Assembly: GCA_016710015.1 (NCBI GenBank)
Contig: JADJLR010000005.1
Location: forward strand, 186,001-250,000
DNA from: Flavobacteriales bacterium
GTDB lineage: Bacteria; Bacteroidota; Bacteroidia; Flavobacteriales_F; PHOS-HE28
Reading direction: 5' to 3'
DNA length: 64,000 nucleotides
In this document: positions 1-8,651 of the stretch, piece after piece
How the letters are laid out: each line of letters opens with the position of its first letter
How positions within the stretch are numbered: position 1 is the stretch's first letter
Program-made: the position numbers and the translations under genes
Notes under the pieces: generated by a model
What the model was told of the DNA's origin: nothing
Databases searched by the model: none
Seen by the model: the letters and a program-made list of their open reading frames with translations, nothing else

Positions 1-989
1 TGTGTGTATTTCATGAACGGGTCGACCGTTGACGATGGATGCCCGCCGGAGTTGTAATGATCGATCACTTCTTCCAAGGTCTGGAAGCGGCCGTCATGCA
101 TATACGGTGCGGTAAGTGCCACGTTGCGCAGCGTTGGGGTCTTGAATCGACCGATGTCCTGCGGCAGGCCTGTAACCCCTCCGGCACCGAGATCCGTGAA
201 CTCGCTATCCAGACCGTTGTTGTGCAGCAATCCATCCGTCATTCGTCCGCCACCGTGTGGATGGCAATGGAAACAATCCGCTCCCCATTGACCGCCTAGT
301 CCGAGTGCCGGATTCCCACCCTCTTGCTGGGTCAAGGCGATCCCCAATTGCTCATCAATGGTCGGCAGATAAGGCTCTCCACGTTGGACCTTGTCGAAAT
401 TGGAATTCCCACTGATCATGGTACGGATGAACTGCGCGATCGCACGTGCCACCAGGACCGAATCGATCGTTGTGGTTCCGAAGGCACCCTCGAATAAGGG
501 CGGGTACGCCGGATCGGCCTGCAACTTCGCCACGGCGTTGGGCCAAGTCTCGTGCATCTCGATCGGATTCATCACGGGATCCAGGATCTGCTCCTCCAAG
601 GTGGCACGACGGCCATCCCAGAAGTAACGCGTGTCCCATGCCAGATTGACCAAGGCCATCGCATTGCGACTCCCTTCGAGACCGTCGATACCCGTACTGA
701 ACCGCGTGCCATTATCCGTGAATGCAAGTTGCGGAGCGTGACATGATGCACATGCTTGTGTGTTATTCCCCGACAGTCGCTCATCGTAGAACAGAAAGCG
801 GCCCAACGCCACGCCTTCCACCGTGAACGGATTGTTCGGTGGAATGGGCATGGCCGGGAAATTCGAAGGAATGGGCACCGTGAGTGGGGTGCCTCGTGGC
901 CCCGGCGGAGGATCCACCTCATGCCGACAACCTTGAGCGAACACGAATGCGCCCAACAATACGATAAGGAGTTTCGATCCACTGTTCAT
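1..989 (-). CDS. Di-haem cytochrome c peroxidase (MbnH/MauG/CcpA family), 3' end cut by window edge
   Basis: The frame is open from an ATG at 989 to the left edge (329 codons seen), so the C-terminus is missing. The N-terminus (MNSGSKLLIVLLGAFVFAQGC) looks like an export signal ending in a cysteine at 21, so a periplasmic lipoprotein is possible. Two c-type haem motifs are visible: CASCH (Cys80-His84) and CFHCH. Family landmarks include SRNAMALVN, FWDGR, PIEM, LRNVALTAPYMHDGRF and LEEVIDHY. Members oxidise partner proteins or reduce peroxide using two haems. The start overlaps the stop of the upstream peroxidase as ATGA, so the two are probably co-translated. Function as an MbnH-like partner of the MbnP-like protein two genes upstream is inferred from context only. 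Confidence 0.88.
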   Translation of the reverse strand, partial: MNSGSKLLIVLLGAFVFAQGCRHEVDPPPGPRGTPLTVPIPSNFPAMPIPPNNPFTVEGVALGRFLFYDERLSGNNTQACASCHAPQLAFTDNGTRFSTGIDGLEGSRNAMALVNLAWDTRYFWDGRRATLEEQILDPVMNPIEMHETWPNAVAKLQADPAYPPLFEGAFGTTTIDSVLVARAIAQFIRTMISGNSNFDKVQRGEPYLPTIDEQLGIALTQQEGGNPALGLGGQWGADCFHCHPHGGGRMTDGLLHNNGLDSEFTDLGAGGVTGLPQDIGRFKTPTLRNVALTAPYMHDGRFQTLEEVIDHYNSGGHPSSTVDPFMKYT

Positions 990-2002
990 GGCACTTGATC
1001 CAATGATCGTTCGTCCGTAAGCGCATGAAGGAAAGCGATCAGGTCCGCCTTCTCCGCTGCACTCAACACAAAGGTCGTCAAAAGTGGACTTCTGTTCGGA
1101 TGCGCCAACCCGCCGCTGGCAAAATGGTCGATCACTTCGGGAAGCGTGGTCATGGTGCCATCGTGCATATATGGCCCCGTTAGCGCGATGTTGCGCAACG
1201 TTGGAACCTTGAATTTACCGTTATCCGTGGGTTGCAAGGTGATCCGTTCTCTTCCGGGATCCGTGTACTCTAAGTATTGTCCGATGTTCTGGAACGAGTG
1301 GTCACTCAGGTCGAAACCGTTGTGGCAAGCGGTACAATTCAAGTTCGCACTCCGGAACAAGGCCCAGCCGTTGATCTCCGATGCTGACATGGCGGAGGCC
1401 TCTCCTTGATAGAAGTACCGATCGAACCGCGACCATCCACTGATCAACGTGCGCTCATAACTGGCGATCGCTCGCGTGATCACGAAGGGATCCACCGCTC
1501 GACCGTATGCCAATGCGCTCCACTTCTCGTACTGCGCGTCGCCAGCCACCGCTGTGGCTGCATGTTCAAGGCTATGATCCATTTCCATTTCGTCCTGGAT
1601 CGGCGCGATGACTTGCCGCTCCAAGGTGGGGACGCCACCATCACGAAAGAAACTGGAATGATAAGCCACATTGCCTAAGGTGGACGCATTGCGCATGCCC
1701 AACCTTCCTTCAATGCCTGCACTCAGCGGTGTTGTATCGCTGAATGCTCGATCCGGGTGGTGACACGTAGCACAACTGATGGTACCGTCGCGGGAAAGCC
1801 GCGTGTCGAAGAAGAGCGCCTTGCCCAATTGCACGGAAGCCATGGTAAGTGGGTTCTCGGGCGGGATCAAAGGATATGGCGCCCCTATGGGCAATTGAAG
1901 CGCAAAGGGTGCATCCAATACGTCAACGTCCAAAGCGGGGTCCTTGCGGCATCCGACCAAAAGGATAGCGGACAGCATAAGGCTATGCACAATATGCTTC
2001 AC
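986..2002 (-). CDS. Di-haem cytochrome c peroxidase, MbnH-like lipoprotein
   Basis: 338 residues, a full-length di-haem peroxidase. The N-terminus ends in a lipobox-like LVGC, suggesting an outer- or inner-membrane-anchored periplasmic protein. Haem motifs are CATCH and CTACH, followed by the usual FxVPTLRNIALTGPYMHDG and TLPEVIDHF segments. It shares its layout with the next gene but they are clearly diverged paralogs, not a recent duplication. It overlaps the MbnP-like gene upstream (ATGA at 1999-2002) and the second peroxidase downstream (ATGA at 986-989). In known MbnP/MbnH pairs, MbnH oxidises a tryptophan of MbnP to kynurenine; whether this copy or its neighbour does so cannot be told from sequence. 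Confidence 0.9.
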   Translation of the reverse strand: MKHIVHSLMLSAILLVGCRKDPALDVDVLDAPFALQLPIGAPYPLIPPENPLTMASVQLGKALFFDTRLSRDGTISCATCHHPDRAFSDTTPLSAGIEGRLGMRNASTLGNVAYHSSFFRDGGVPTLERQVIAPIQDEMEMDHSLEHAATAVAGDAQYEKWSALAYGRAVDPFVITRAIASYERTLISGWSRFDRYFYQGEASAMSASEINGWALFRSANLNCTACHNGFDLSDHSFQNIGQYLEYTDPGRERITLQPTDNGKFKVPTLRNIALTGPYMHDGTMTTLPEVIDHFASGGLAHPNRSPLLTTFVLSAAEKADLIAFLHALTDERSLDQVP

Positions 2003-2766
2003 TCCGCACTGAAACTATGTACCGCGTTGTTCGTGAGTTCCAAGGCCAAAGGCACATTCTCGCCGTGCGTTTGGTTCTCGGTGGTCAGGTCCAACGTATC
2101 CGTATCCGAATAGAAGAACTTGGACACATCCATCCGCAGGGTCAAGGTCTTGGTCTGGCCAGCAGGAATGGTGAAGGGCCCGCCTAGGTCGAGATCGAAC
2201 TCGGTGTAGCAAGCATCCATACCGGTATGCATGGAGAAGAGTTCTTCCACTGGCCCTGTACCTGATCCATCCAGATCATACCGTCCATCAAATTGAAGGA
2301 AACGGTACCCCGCGCTCCAAGACCACCAGGTACCCGTCGATAGGGAAAGGGGATGGTTGGTGGGATACGTGATCGGATCCGCCGCATTCATCGCGGCTGG
2401 TACGCCCAAACCGGCACGCAGGCTGGTCCAAGTCCCAGCCGGAACGGACCATTCCACACTCGCCGTTCCACTTTCGAGGTTGAAAAAGTCGATATCCTTC
2501 ACCACGGTCTCCGAACCGTCAACGACCAAGCGCACATCAGCCAAGTACAATTTGATCGCCTGCACTTTGACGCGGTAGTCGTTCACATTCACGTACACAT
2601 CATTCATATTGAATGGAGTGCCGTTCCAATGCGGCACCACCATGACGCGCAAGGTCGTGGGCGGAGATACTGGAGGGTCAGGCACGACCTCCTCATCCGG
2701 CCGACAACCTACAAAGAAGAGAAGCATGAAGGTCAGTAGCGTCCCAATTGATCGCATGTGCATCAT
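1999..2766 (-). CDS. MbnP-like periplasmic lipoprotein (candidate copper-binding partner of di-haem peroxidases)
   Basis: 255 residues. The start region has three possible Met codons (MMHM); the first is used here. A hydrophobic segment ends in the lipobox-like FVGC, so a lipoprotein is likely. The body matches the MbnP fold as I remember it: an early segment on how variables are set (VNVNDYRVKVQAIKLYLADV), then a tryptophan-rich motif (TGTWWSWSAGYRFLQFDGRY) and a C-terminal beta-rich segment ending in ALELTNNAVHSF. Known MbnP binds copper through a kynurenine made from Trp by its MbnH partner. Two MbnH-type peroxidases follow with ATGA overlaps. The family call rests on remembered motifs and neighbours. 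Confidence 0.8.
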   Translation of the reverse strand: MMHMRSIGTLLTFMLLFFVGCRPDEEVVPDPPVSPPTTLRVMVVPHWNGTPFNMNDVYVNVNDYRVKVQAIKLYLADVRLVVDGSETVVKDIDFFNLESGTASVEWSVPAGTWTSLRAGLGVPAAMNAADPITYPTNHPLSLSTGTWWSWSAGYRFLQFDGRYDLDGSGTGPVEELFSMHTGMDACYTEFDLDLGGPFTIPAGQTKTLTLRMDVSKFFYSDTDTLDLTTENQTHGENVPLALELTNNAVHSFSAE

Positions 2767-2822
2767 CGATAAGGCTTTTCGACCCCTTCCTTCCCTCTAT
2801 TGGAAAGCACGGTCACTTGGTA

Positions 2823-2830
2823 CAAAAGTA
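2823..2830 (-). promoter_or_regulatory. Bacteroidota -7 box (TACTTTTG) for the MbnP-peroxidase operon
   Basis: Read on the minus strand, 2830 to 2823 is TACTTTTG, an exact match to TAnnTTTG. It lies 57 bases before the ATG of the MbnP-like gene. I see no clear -33 TTTG at the usual spacing, so the call rests on one box. Confidence 0.45.
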
Positions 2831-2906
2831 CGGCGACAACACAGGGTGTGTCGAGGTTCAATGCTCCTGATGTGACACCTTTCGTGCAAGCCTATCTTGC
2901 CGATCG

Positions 2907-5900
2907 ATGTTCGTGGTCCTCCATAGCTCTGCTGGTGCGGGCAAGACCCATGCCTTGGTGAAGAACTACTTGGGCCATTGTTTGCGCAGTAGTGATCCCA
3001 GCGCCTATGGACATGTCTTGGCTTTGACCTTCACGAACAAGGCCGCTGCGGAAATGAAGGAGCGCGTGATCGGCTACTTGGAGTTGCTGGCCCACGGTGA
3101 GGTGTCCGATGCACGGATGGTGGACGTTCTGGAGCACCTGCAACGCGAAGCGAATGTGGATCCTACGGTCGTGAAGGAACGTGCAAGTGCCGTGCTCCGA
3201 CATATGCTGCACAACTGGAGCGATGTCGCCATCAGCACGATCGATGCGTTCACCCAGCGCGTGGTGCGGCCCTTTTCCCGAGACTTGCGTTTGGAGTACG
3301 ATCTGCGGATGACGACCGAACAGACCTACTACCGGGAGCAAGCCGTGGAACGGTTGATCGGTGCCACGGGTAGCGATGACCGGATCACCGCGTTGTTGTC
3401 GCAGACCTGCTTGCAACTGCTTCACGAAGAACGTTCGTGGAACCCGACCAAACCGCTCTTGGACCTCAGCTATGAGCTTCTGAAGGAAAGTTCCATTGAA
3501 CCGTTGCAACGGTTGCGCGCATATTCCGTCGATGAGCTCACTTCGTTGACCCAGCGGCTGAACCAGTCGAATGCGAAATTCCGTCACCGTGTGAATGAGC
3601 TGGGTGCGCAAGCCCTCGAGTTGTTCGCGATGAACGGCTTGGCCGAAGGTGACGTGGCCCACGGGAAAAGTGGGATCCTCGGTTACTTCCGCAGACTCGC
3701 GCAGTTCGATTCCATATGGGACCCGCCAGGTGTTCAAGCATTGAAACCATTGGAGTCTGGGAAGTGGCATTCGGGCAAGGCCACGCCATCGGCCATCGCT
3801 GCGCTGGACTCCATCGCTGATCGACTCACGGACCTTTTCCATCAAGCCGAACAACTGCGCACCACCGACCTACGCGATCATTTGATCCGGAAGTCGGTGG
3901 TCCGTGAACTACTACCGGCCTTCGCGTTGCACGAGTTGGATGCGAAGTTGGAAGCGTTGAAGCAGGAAGATGGGGTCGCCTTCTTCAGTGACCTCACCCG
4001 CCGTGTTGCTGAGGTGGTGAAGGACGAACCCGTGCCCTTCATTTACGAACGCATGGGTGTGCGGTACAGGCATTTTCTGATCGACGAGTTCCAGGACACG
4101 TCCTTGATGCAATGGAAAGCCTTGTTGCCCTTGATCGATAATGCGTTGGCCACCGGCGGAGGTGCCTTACTGGTCGGCGATGCCAAACAGGCGATCTACC
4201 GCTGGCGCAATGGTGAAGTGCGGCTCTTCGTCGAACTTCCCATGATCTTCGGAAGATCACCCAACGACCTCGTAGAAAAGAGCCGAGAGGATACCCTGAA
4301 GCGCAACCACGTGAAGGGCGAGCGGTTGGCGCACAACCGGCGATCCGCGAAGCATATCATCGCCTTCAACAATGCGCTCTTCGCAGACCTCGCCAAGGTC
4401 CTTCCGGAAAGTTTGCGCAAGGTCTACGACCAACACGATCAACGTACTTCACACAGTGAAGAAGGACTGGTGTCCGTGGTGCAGGCCGAGCCAGGTCTTC
4501 GTGGTGCCGCCTTCCAAGAAGCCGCGTTGGCACATGCACTCGGATCCCTACAAGCCGCTCTGGATGCAGGATTCGAGCCCAACGATGTGGCGGTGCTGGT
4601 ACGCTCAAAACGATTCGGGCGCGCCGTGGCAGCCCATTTCCTTGCGCACGGCCACGCGGTGGTCTCCCCCGATGGTCTACAGTTGGCGGCCGATCCCGTG
4701 ATCCAATTGCTCATTGAACTTCTTCGCTTCCTGCGGGATGGTGAAGGGATCACCGCCGCGCGCGTGATCCAATTGCAGTCCATTGTGGCCGATCTGCACG
4801 GAGCACCCACCGGGGAAACGACAACGCCATTCACGCCCAGCGATACGTTACCACACCCCACGCATTTGTTGCGGACCTGGTTCAAGGAACATGGCGACCC
4901 GAAGTTGCGCACCACCATCACCAGCTTGGTTTCCGAATTGGCACGCGCACATGCCATCGAACCCGCCGCGGATGCCGCAGTGCTCACGCTCTTGGACGAG
5001 ATCCATTCTTGGTCCACCGATCACGGCCCGGACATCGGTGGCTTCTTGGAACACTGGGAGCGATCGGGTGGTGAACGCAGCACCGCAGCGCCCGACCATG
5101 CCCGTGCCGTACACGTCATGACCGTACACAAATCCAAAGGCTTGCAATTCCCCGTGGTGATCGTTCCGCAGGCTTCCATGTCCGGTGGACCCAGCCACGG
5201 TGAGTTGTTCTGGATCGACCCGCGATCAGCGATCCCCGAATTGGACGTGGCCTTGATCCGCGAAAGCAAGGTGGCACGTGCTGCGGAACTCCCCGAACTG
5301 GTGGAAGAGGAAGGGCTTCGAACACTGGATGCGTTGAACCTGTTGTACGTGGCATTCACCCGAGCAGAGCGTCGACTGTACGCTCTTGTGCCGGATGAGA
5401 AGGATGTGGTCACGAAGGCACTCGCGGCATTCGTTGCAAGCCATGAAGCACTCGCTGTGACTCCGGATAACGAAGAACCACCTCCACAACGAAGATCACA
5501 AGATGCACCGATCGCTTTGCGCGGTGTCGCCGGTCCGGGTGCCTCCCCTGCGACGATCCGTCTGGAGGCCGAACAGGATTGGGACCCCATGGACCCGAAT
5601 ACCCACCGCGCATTCGGCACCACCATTCACACGGCCCTGGAAGAAACACGCGTTCCTGCTGATCTGGAAGTTGCACTACTCCGCGCCGTCCAGCGGGGCG
5701 AACTCGCCTCCTCGCAAGTCGCCCCCTTGCTCGCCCGGTTATTTCCGATGCTCCATTCCGACGCACTCGCCCCTTGGTTCGCCCCGCACTTGGATGTTCG
5801 GGCCGAATCCACATTGATCGATAAGGACGGACACAGTTTACGGCCCGACCGCTTGGTGTTCGATGGCGAGTGCGTGCGCGTGTTGGAATTCAAAACAGGA

Positions 5901-6029
5901 AAGCATGCTTCCGCTCACGAGGATCAAGTTCGGAGGTACCTGCATTTGCTTCGCGAACTAGGCCACTCGAACGTAGAGGGCGCCGTGTGGTATTTGTTCG
6001 ATGATCGGCTTCACCCTGTATCCCCATGA
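2907..6029 (+). CDS. addA: AddA/RecB-like UvrD-family helicase-nuclease
   Basis: 1040 residues, SF1 helicase plus nuclease that would process double-strand ends for recombination. Walker A is AGAGKT (9-14), motif II is DEFQD (393-397), followed by motif III LLVGDAKQAIYRWRNGE, motif V VMTVHKSKGLQFPVV and motif VI YVAFTRAERR (from 814). The C-terminus carries a RecB-type PD-(D/E)XK nuclease: HRAFGTTIHTALEE, then RPDRLVF and EFKTGK (Glu994, Lys996), so both activities look intact. It is divergent from the MbnP operon and overlaps elaA by ATGA. The likely AddB partner lies about 5 kb downstream rather than adjacent. Confidence 0.9.
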   Translation: MFVVLHSSAGAGKTHALVKNYLGHCLRSSDPSAYGHVLALTFTNKAAAEMKERVIGYLELLAHGEVSDARMVDVLEHLQREANVDPTVVKERASAVLRHMLHNWSDVAISTIDAFTQRVVRPFSRDLRLEYDLRMTTEQTYYREQAVERLIGATGSDDRITALLSQTCLQLLHEERSWNPTKPLLDLSYELLKESSIEPLQRLRAYSVDELTSLTQRLNQSNAKFRHRVNELGAQALELFAMNGLAEGDVAHGKSGILGYFRRLAQFDSIWDPPGVQALKPLESGKWHSGKATPSAIAALDSIADRLTDLFHQAEQLRTTDLRDHLIRKSVVRELLPAFALHELDAKLEALKQEDGVAFFSDLTRRVAEVVKDEPVPFIYERMGVRYRHFLIDEFQDTSLMQWKALLPLIDNALATGGGALLVGDAKQAIYRWRNGEVRLFVELPMIFGRSPNDLVEKSREDTLKRNHVKGERLAHNRRSAKHIIAFNNALFADLAKVLPESLRKVYDQHDQRTSHSEEGLVSVVQAEPGLRGAAFQEAALAHALGSLQAALDAGFEPNDVAVLVRSKRFGRAVAAHFLAHGHAVVSPDGLQLAADPVIQLLIELLRFLRDGEGITAARVIQLQSIVADLHGAPTGETTTPFTPSDTLPHPTHLLRTWFKEHGDPKLRTTITSLVSELARAHAIEPAADAAVLTLLDEIHSWSTDHGPDIGGFLEHWERSGGERSTAAPDHARAVHVMTVHKSKGLQFPVVIVPQASMSGGPSHGELFWIDPRSAIPELDVALIRESKVARAAELPELVEEEGLRTLDALNLLYVAFTRAERRLYALVPDEKDVVTKALAAFVASHEALAVTPDNEEPPPQRRSQDAPIALRGVAGPGASPATIRLEAEQDWDPMDPNTHRAFGTTIHTALEETRVPADLEVALLRAVQRGELASSQVAPLLARLFPMLHSDALAPWFAPHLDVRAESTLIDKDGHSLRPDRLVFDGECVRVLEFKTGKHASAHEDQVRRYLHLLRELGHSNVEGAVWYLFDDRLHPVSP

Positions 6030-6478
6030 AATTGAGTTGGACGATCAAACCCTTCGCGGAGATCAGCGTGCAGGAATGGCATGATCTACTTCGGTTGCGC
6101 GTCGACGTTTTCGTAGTGGAACAGAACTGCCCCTATGCCGAGTTGGATGGCCTGGACCCAACGGCCATGCACGTGTTCGCAACGGACGAGAAGGGCGATA
6201 TCGTGGCATACGCACGCGTGCTTCCACCCGATGCGCATGGTCTGCCGCACATCGGCCGAGTGGTGGTGCGCAAGGATCTCAGGGGCCTTGGCATCGCAAC
6301 TGAGGCCATGCAGCACGCACTTGAAGTCGTCAAGCGTTTGTTTGGTTCATACCGTTCAGCTCTTGCGGCACAAACGCACTTGGAAGTGTTCTATGCCAAG
6401 TTCGGGTTTCTCCGGACCGGGGAGGACTACATGTGGGACGGGATCCCGCATGTGGACATGATGCGCGAAGCGGAGTGA
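6026..6478 (+). CDS. elaA: ElaA-family GNAT N-acetyltransferase
   Basis: 150 residues, the usual size for ElaA. The acetyl-CoA site is seen as IGRVVVRKDLRGLGIATEAM (Q/RxxGxG/A-type motif), and the family end signature as FYAKFGFLRTGEDYMWDGIPHVDMM. Early residues include a LRLRVDVFVVEQNCPYAELDG block also typical of ElaA. The natural substrate of the family is not settled. It starts inside the addA stop (ATGA, 6026-6029), so it is probably the second gene of an addA-elaA unit. It ends 4 bases before the convergent surface protein gene. Confidence 0.9.
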   Translation: MKLSWTIKPFAEISVQEWHDLLRLRVDVFVVEQNCPYAELDGLDPTAMHVFATDEKGDIVAYARVLPPDAHGLPHIGRVVVRKDLRGLGIATEAMQHALEVVKRLFGSYRSALAAQTHLEVFYAKFGFLRTGEDYMWDGIPHVDMMREAE

Positions 6479-6482
6479 ATGA

Positions 6483-8600
6483 TCAGCGCAACAACGTGAC
6501 CGTTCCACGGTACTCCTTGCTGTACGCGCCGTATTCCGCCACTTGGGCTTGGAAACTGTACACGCCTTGCGGTAGACCATCGCCGGACCATTGCGCCTTG
6601 GTGTCGTTGGTTCGGAATCGCTCCACACCCCACCGATCGAAGACGACCAACTCGTACAAGCGCGCACCTTGCACCGAAGGAGCCCATGTATCATTCAGTC
6701 CATCGCCATCCGGTGTGAAGGCCGTGGGTGCATAGAACAGATGGTCGGTAACATATACCGTGCGTGATATGGAATGCGTGCAATTCTCTCCGCTGATCAC
6801 CGTCTGCGTGATCTCGAATGTCCCGGCATCATCGAACTCATAGATGAAATTCGGATCGTGGATGATGATCCCATCGATCGCATACTCCCATGCCTGTGCA
6901 AGGTGTGCGAAGTCCTGCACTTCGATGCGCGGATCCAACAGACTCACCTCATCCGGCTCCACTGTGAAGGCAGCTTCCGGGATCGGGAAAACCTCCACCC
7001 AGTTGTTCAACACCAAATTGCTTTGGTCAATGCAGCCCGAATCGGTGGCGGCCGTGACCACGATGTCATAGACCCCCGGAAGCTCAAAGACATGGCTGAC
7101 CATTTCCTCTGAAGCCGTGGTCCCATCACCAAAGTTCCACGCGTAACGCACGGCTGTCCATGCAATGCCCTCGGCCTCGAATGCGAAGAGCACACCTGCA
7201 CATCCCGCGCGATCGGTGACCACAGTCAATTGCGGACGTGGGTATACCACGACCGAGTCGGTATAGCTCTGTTCACAACCGAAATCAACGACCGAGACCG
7301 TGATCGGATGAGCACCCGTTTCGGCGAATTCCGTACTCACTATGTGCCCCAACGCACTTACCGGCGAAGCACCATCGCCGAAGTCCCAGGACACTGCGGC
7401 CGTATTCGTGAATATGCCTTGTACCACGAGTTCGGCCATCTCGTTCGTACACCGTATCGGAGGGCGCTCGAAGTACGGATCCAAGGGTGGATGGACCTCA
7501 AAGACAGAAGTGCTCGTATCCGCGCACGGCCATCCAGGGTTCGCGATCAACGTGATGACATACGACCCGGTGTCCGCATAGGTCCATGTTGGTGCGGTGA
7601 GATCGGAGGTATCATTCAACTGGGAATTCACTCCGAAATCCCAATGCCAGAATTGGCCATTGATGCTCTGGTTCTCCATTTCCACGGTGTAACCGGTGCA
7701 GAATTGCTGCTGCTCCTGAATGGAAGAGATCACCGTGACATTGCAGGGAACAACGTCGAAACGCAGATCTCGGATGGATTCGCTCAACTGCACCCCATTC
7801 CTGAACTCGCGGACACGCACTCCAACTGCGAACGAGCCCAATAAGGTCGGATGTACGGTGAGCTCACCGGTCGCCGGATCGATGGCCAAACCAGGTACCC
7901 CATCCATCGGCGAGGTACCCGCGTACCCCGATGCCCAAAGGATACCCGCGTATGGTGGTGGTGAAGCGAGCGGAGCAGGATCGAATTCATCACCGCCTGC
8001 AAAAGGGGTGTACAGATCATAAACGAGCACATCCCCGTCCGGGTCCGTTGCGGAATGATCAAAGGCCATATCCTGATCCAAACAAAGTACGATCGGCGGA
8101 TACTCATTGAACCGTGGACTGCTGTTCGTTCCATTCGCAGCCGGCGGGACCTGTACCGTACAGGTGAGTCCTTGCAAAAGTCCGGTGGGAAGATTGATGA
8201 TCGTTGGTGTTCGACAACACCGCTGGTAACTGATCACATAACCACTCGTGTTGGCCGGTAAGGTCAGGATCGCTTCGTACTCGGCCCACGATGCACAGAT
8301 ACCATCCGGTGCGGCCAGGCACGGGTTGTTCAATTCCACTGGAACACTTTCCTCTCCCGGAAAATTCGCTGTTTCCGTGAATTGCAGGATCCCATTGCCA
8401 TCGTAAATGGCCAATTGAGCGCCCGTATCGAAACCTGTTCCATTCACATTGCCCGGTCCGCAATCGCGGTACAACTTCAAGGTGATGCGGTACTGATCCC
8501 CGGTCAAATGATCGTAATACATCTCGCCGCCCAATACATGCGTGGCCAAGGACCACGTCGAACTCAACAAAGCGAATATGGCAGCGATGTGTCGGATCAT
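6483..8600 (-). CDS. PKD-domain surface protein with T9SS gliding-type C-terminal sorting domain (paralog A)
   Basis: 705 residues. A signal peptide (about 1-19) is followed by a conserved N-terminal domain beginning THVLGGEMYYDHLTGDQY and LYRDCGPGNVN. PKD-like domains are marked by FWHWDFG, VSWDFGDG and YAWNFGDG. The last roughly 85 residues form the 'gliding motility-associated' (type B) sorting domain: APTAFTPDGDGLNDTW, VFDRWG, and the terminal GTVTLLR. Such proteins cross the outer membrane by the type IX system and are retained on or released from the surface. It lies 51 bases after a paralog on the same strand with the same N-terminal domain, so the pair is a tandem duplication. Specific role unknown; adhesion is only a guess. 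Confidence 0.85.
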   Translation of the reverse strand: MIRHIAAIFALLSSTWSLATHVLGGEMYYDHLTGDQYRITLKLYRDCGPGNVNGTGFDTGAQLAIYDGNGILQFTETANFPGEESVPVELNNPCLAAPDGICASWAEYEAILTLPANTSGYVISYQRCCRTPTIINLPTGLLQGLTCTVQVPPAANGTNSSPRFNEYPPIVLCLDQDMAFDHSATDPDGDVLVYDLYTPFAGGDEFDPAPLASPPPYAGILWASGYAGTSPMDGVPGLAIDPATGELTVHPTLLGSFAVGVRVREFRNGVQLSESIRDLRFDVVPCNVTVISSIQEQQQFCTGYTVEMENQSINGQFWHWDFGVNSQLNDTSDLTAPTWTYADTGSYVITLIANPGWPCADTSTSVFEVHPPLDPYFERPPIRCTNEMAELVVQGIFTNTAAVSWDFGDGASPVSALGHIVSTEFAETGAHPITVSVVDFGCEQSYTDSVVVYPRPQLTVVTDRAGCAGVLFAFEAEGIAWTAVRYAWNFGDGTTASEEMVSHVFELPGVYDIVVTAATDSGCIDQSNLVLNNWVEVFPIPEAAFTVEPDEVSLLDPRIEVQDFAHLAQAWEYAIDGIIIHDPNFIYEFDDAGTFEITQTVISGENCTHSISRTVYVTDHLFYAPTAFTPDGDGLNDTWAPSVQGARLYELVVFDRWGVERFRTNDTKAQWSGDGLPQGVYSFQAQVAEYGAYSKEYRGTVTLLR

Positions 8601-8651
8601 TGGTTGCCGTTGAAGCGATCCAGAGAGAGCGGTCCGTTGTTCATCACGGTT

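Noticed and set aside
1..989. Several short plus- and minus-strand frames in the first kilobase
   Set aside because: One minus-strand frame from ATG 989 is open to the window edge, encodes two CxxCH motifs and explains the region.
2892..3854. 320-codon minus-strand frame opposite addA
   Set aside because: It is antisense to a helicase with all motifs in the plus frame; composition follows the shadow of the real gene.
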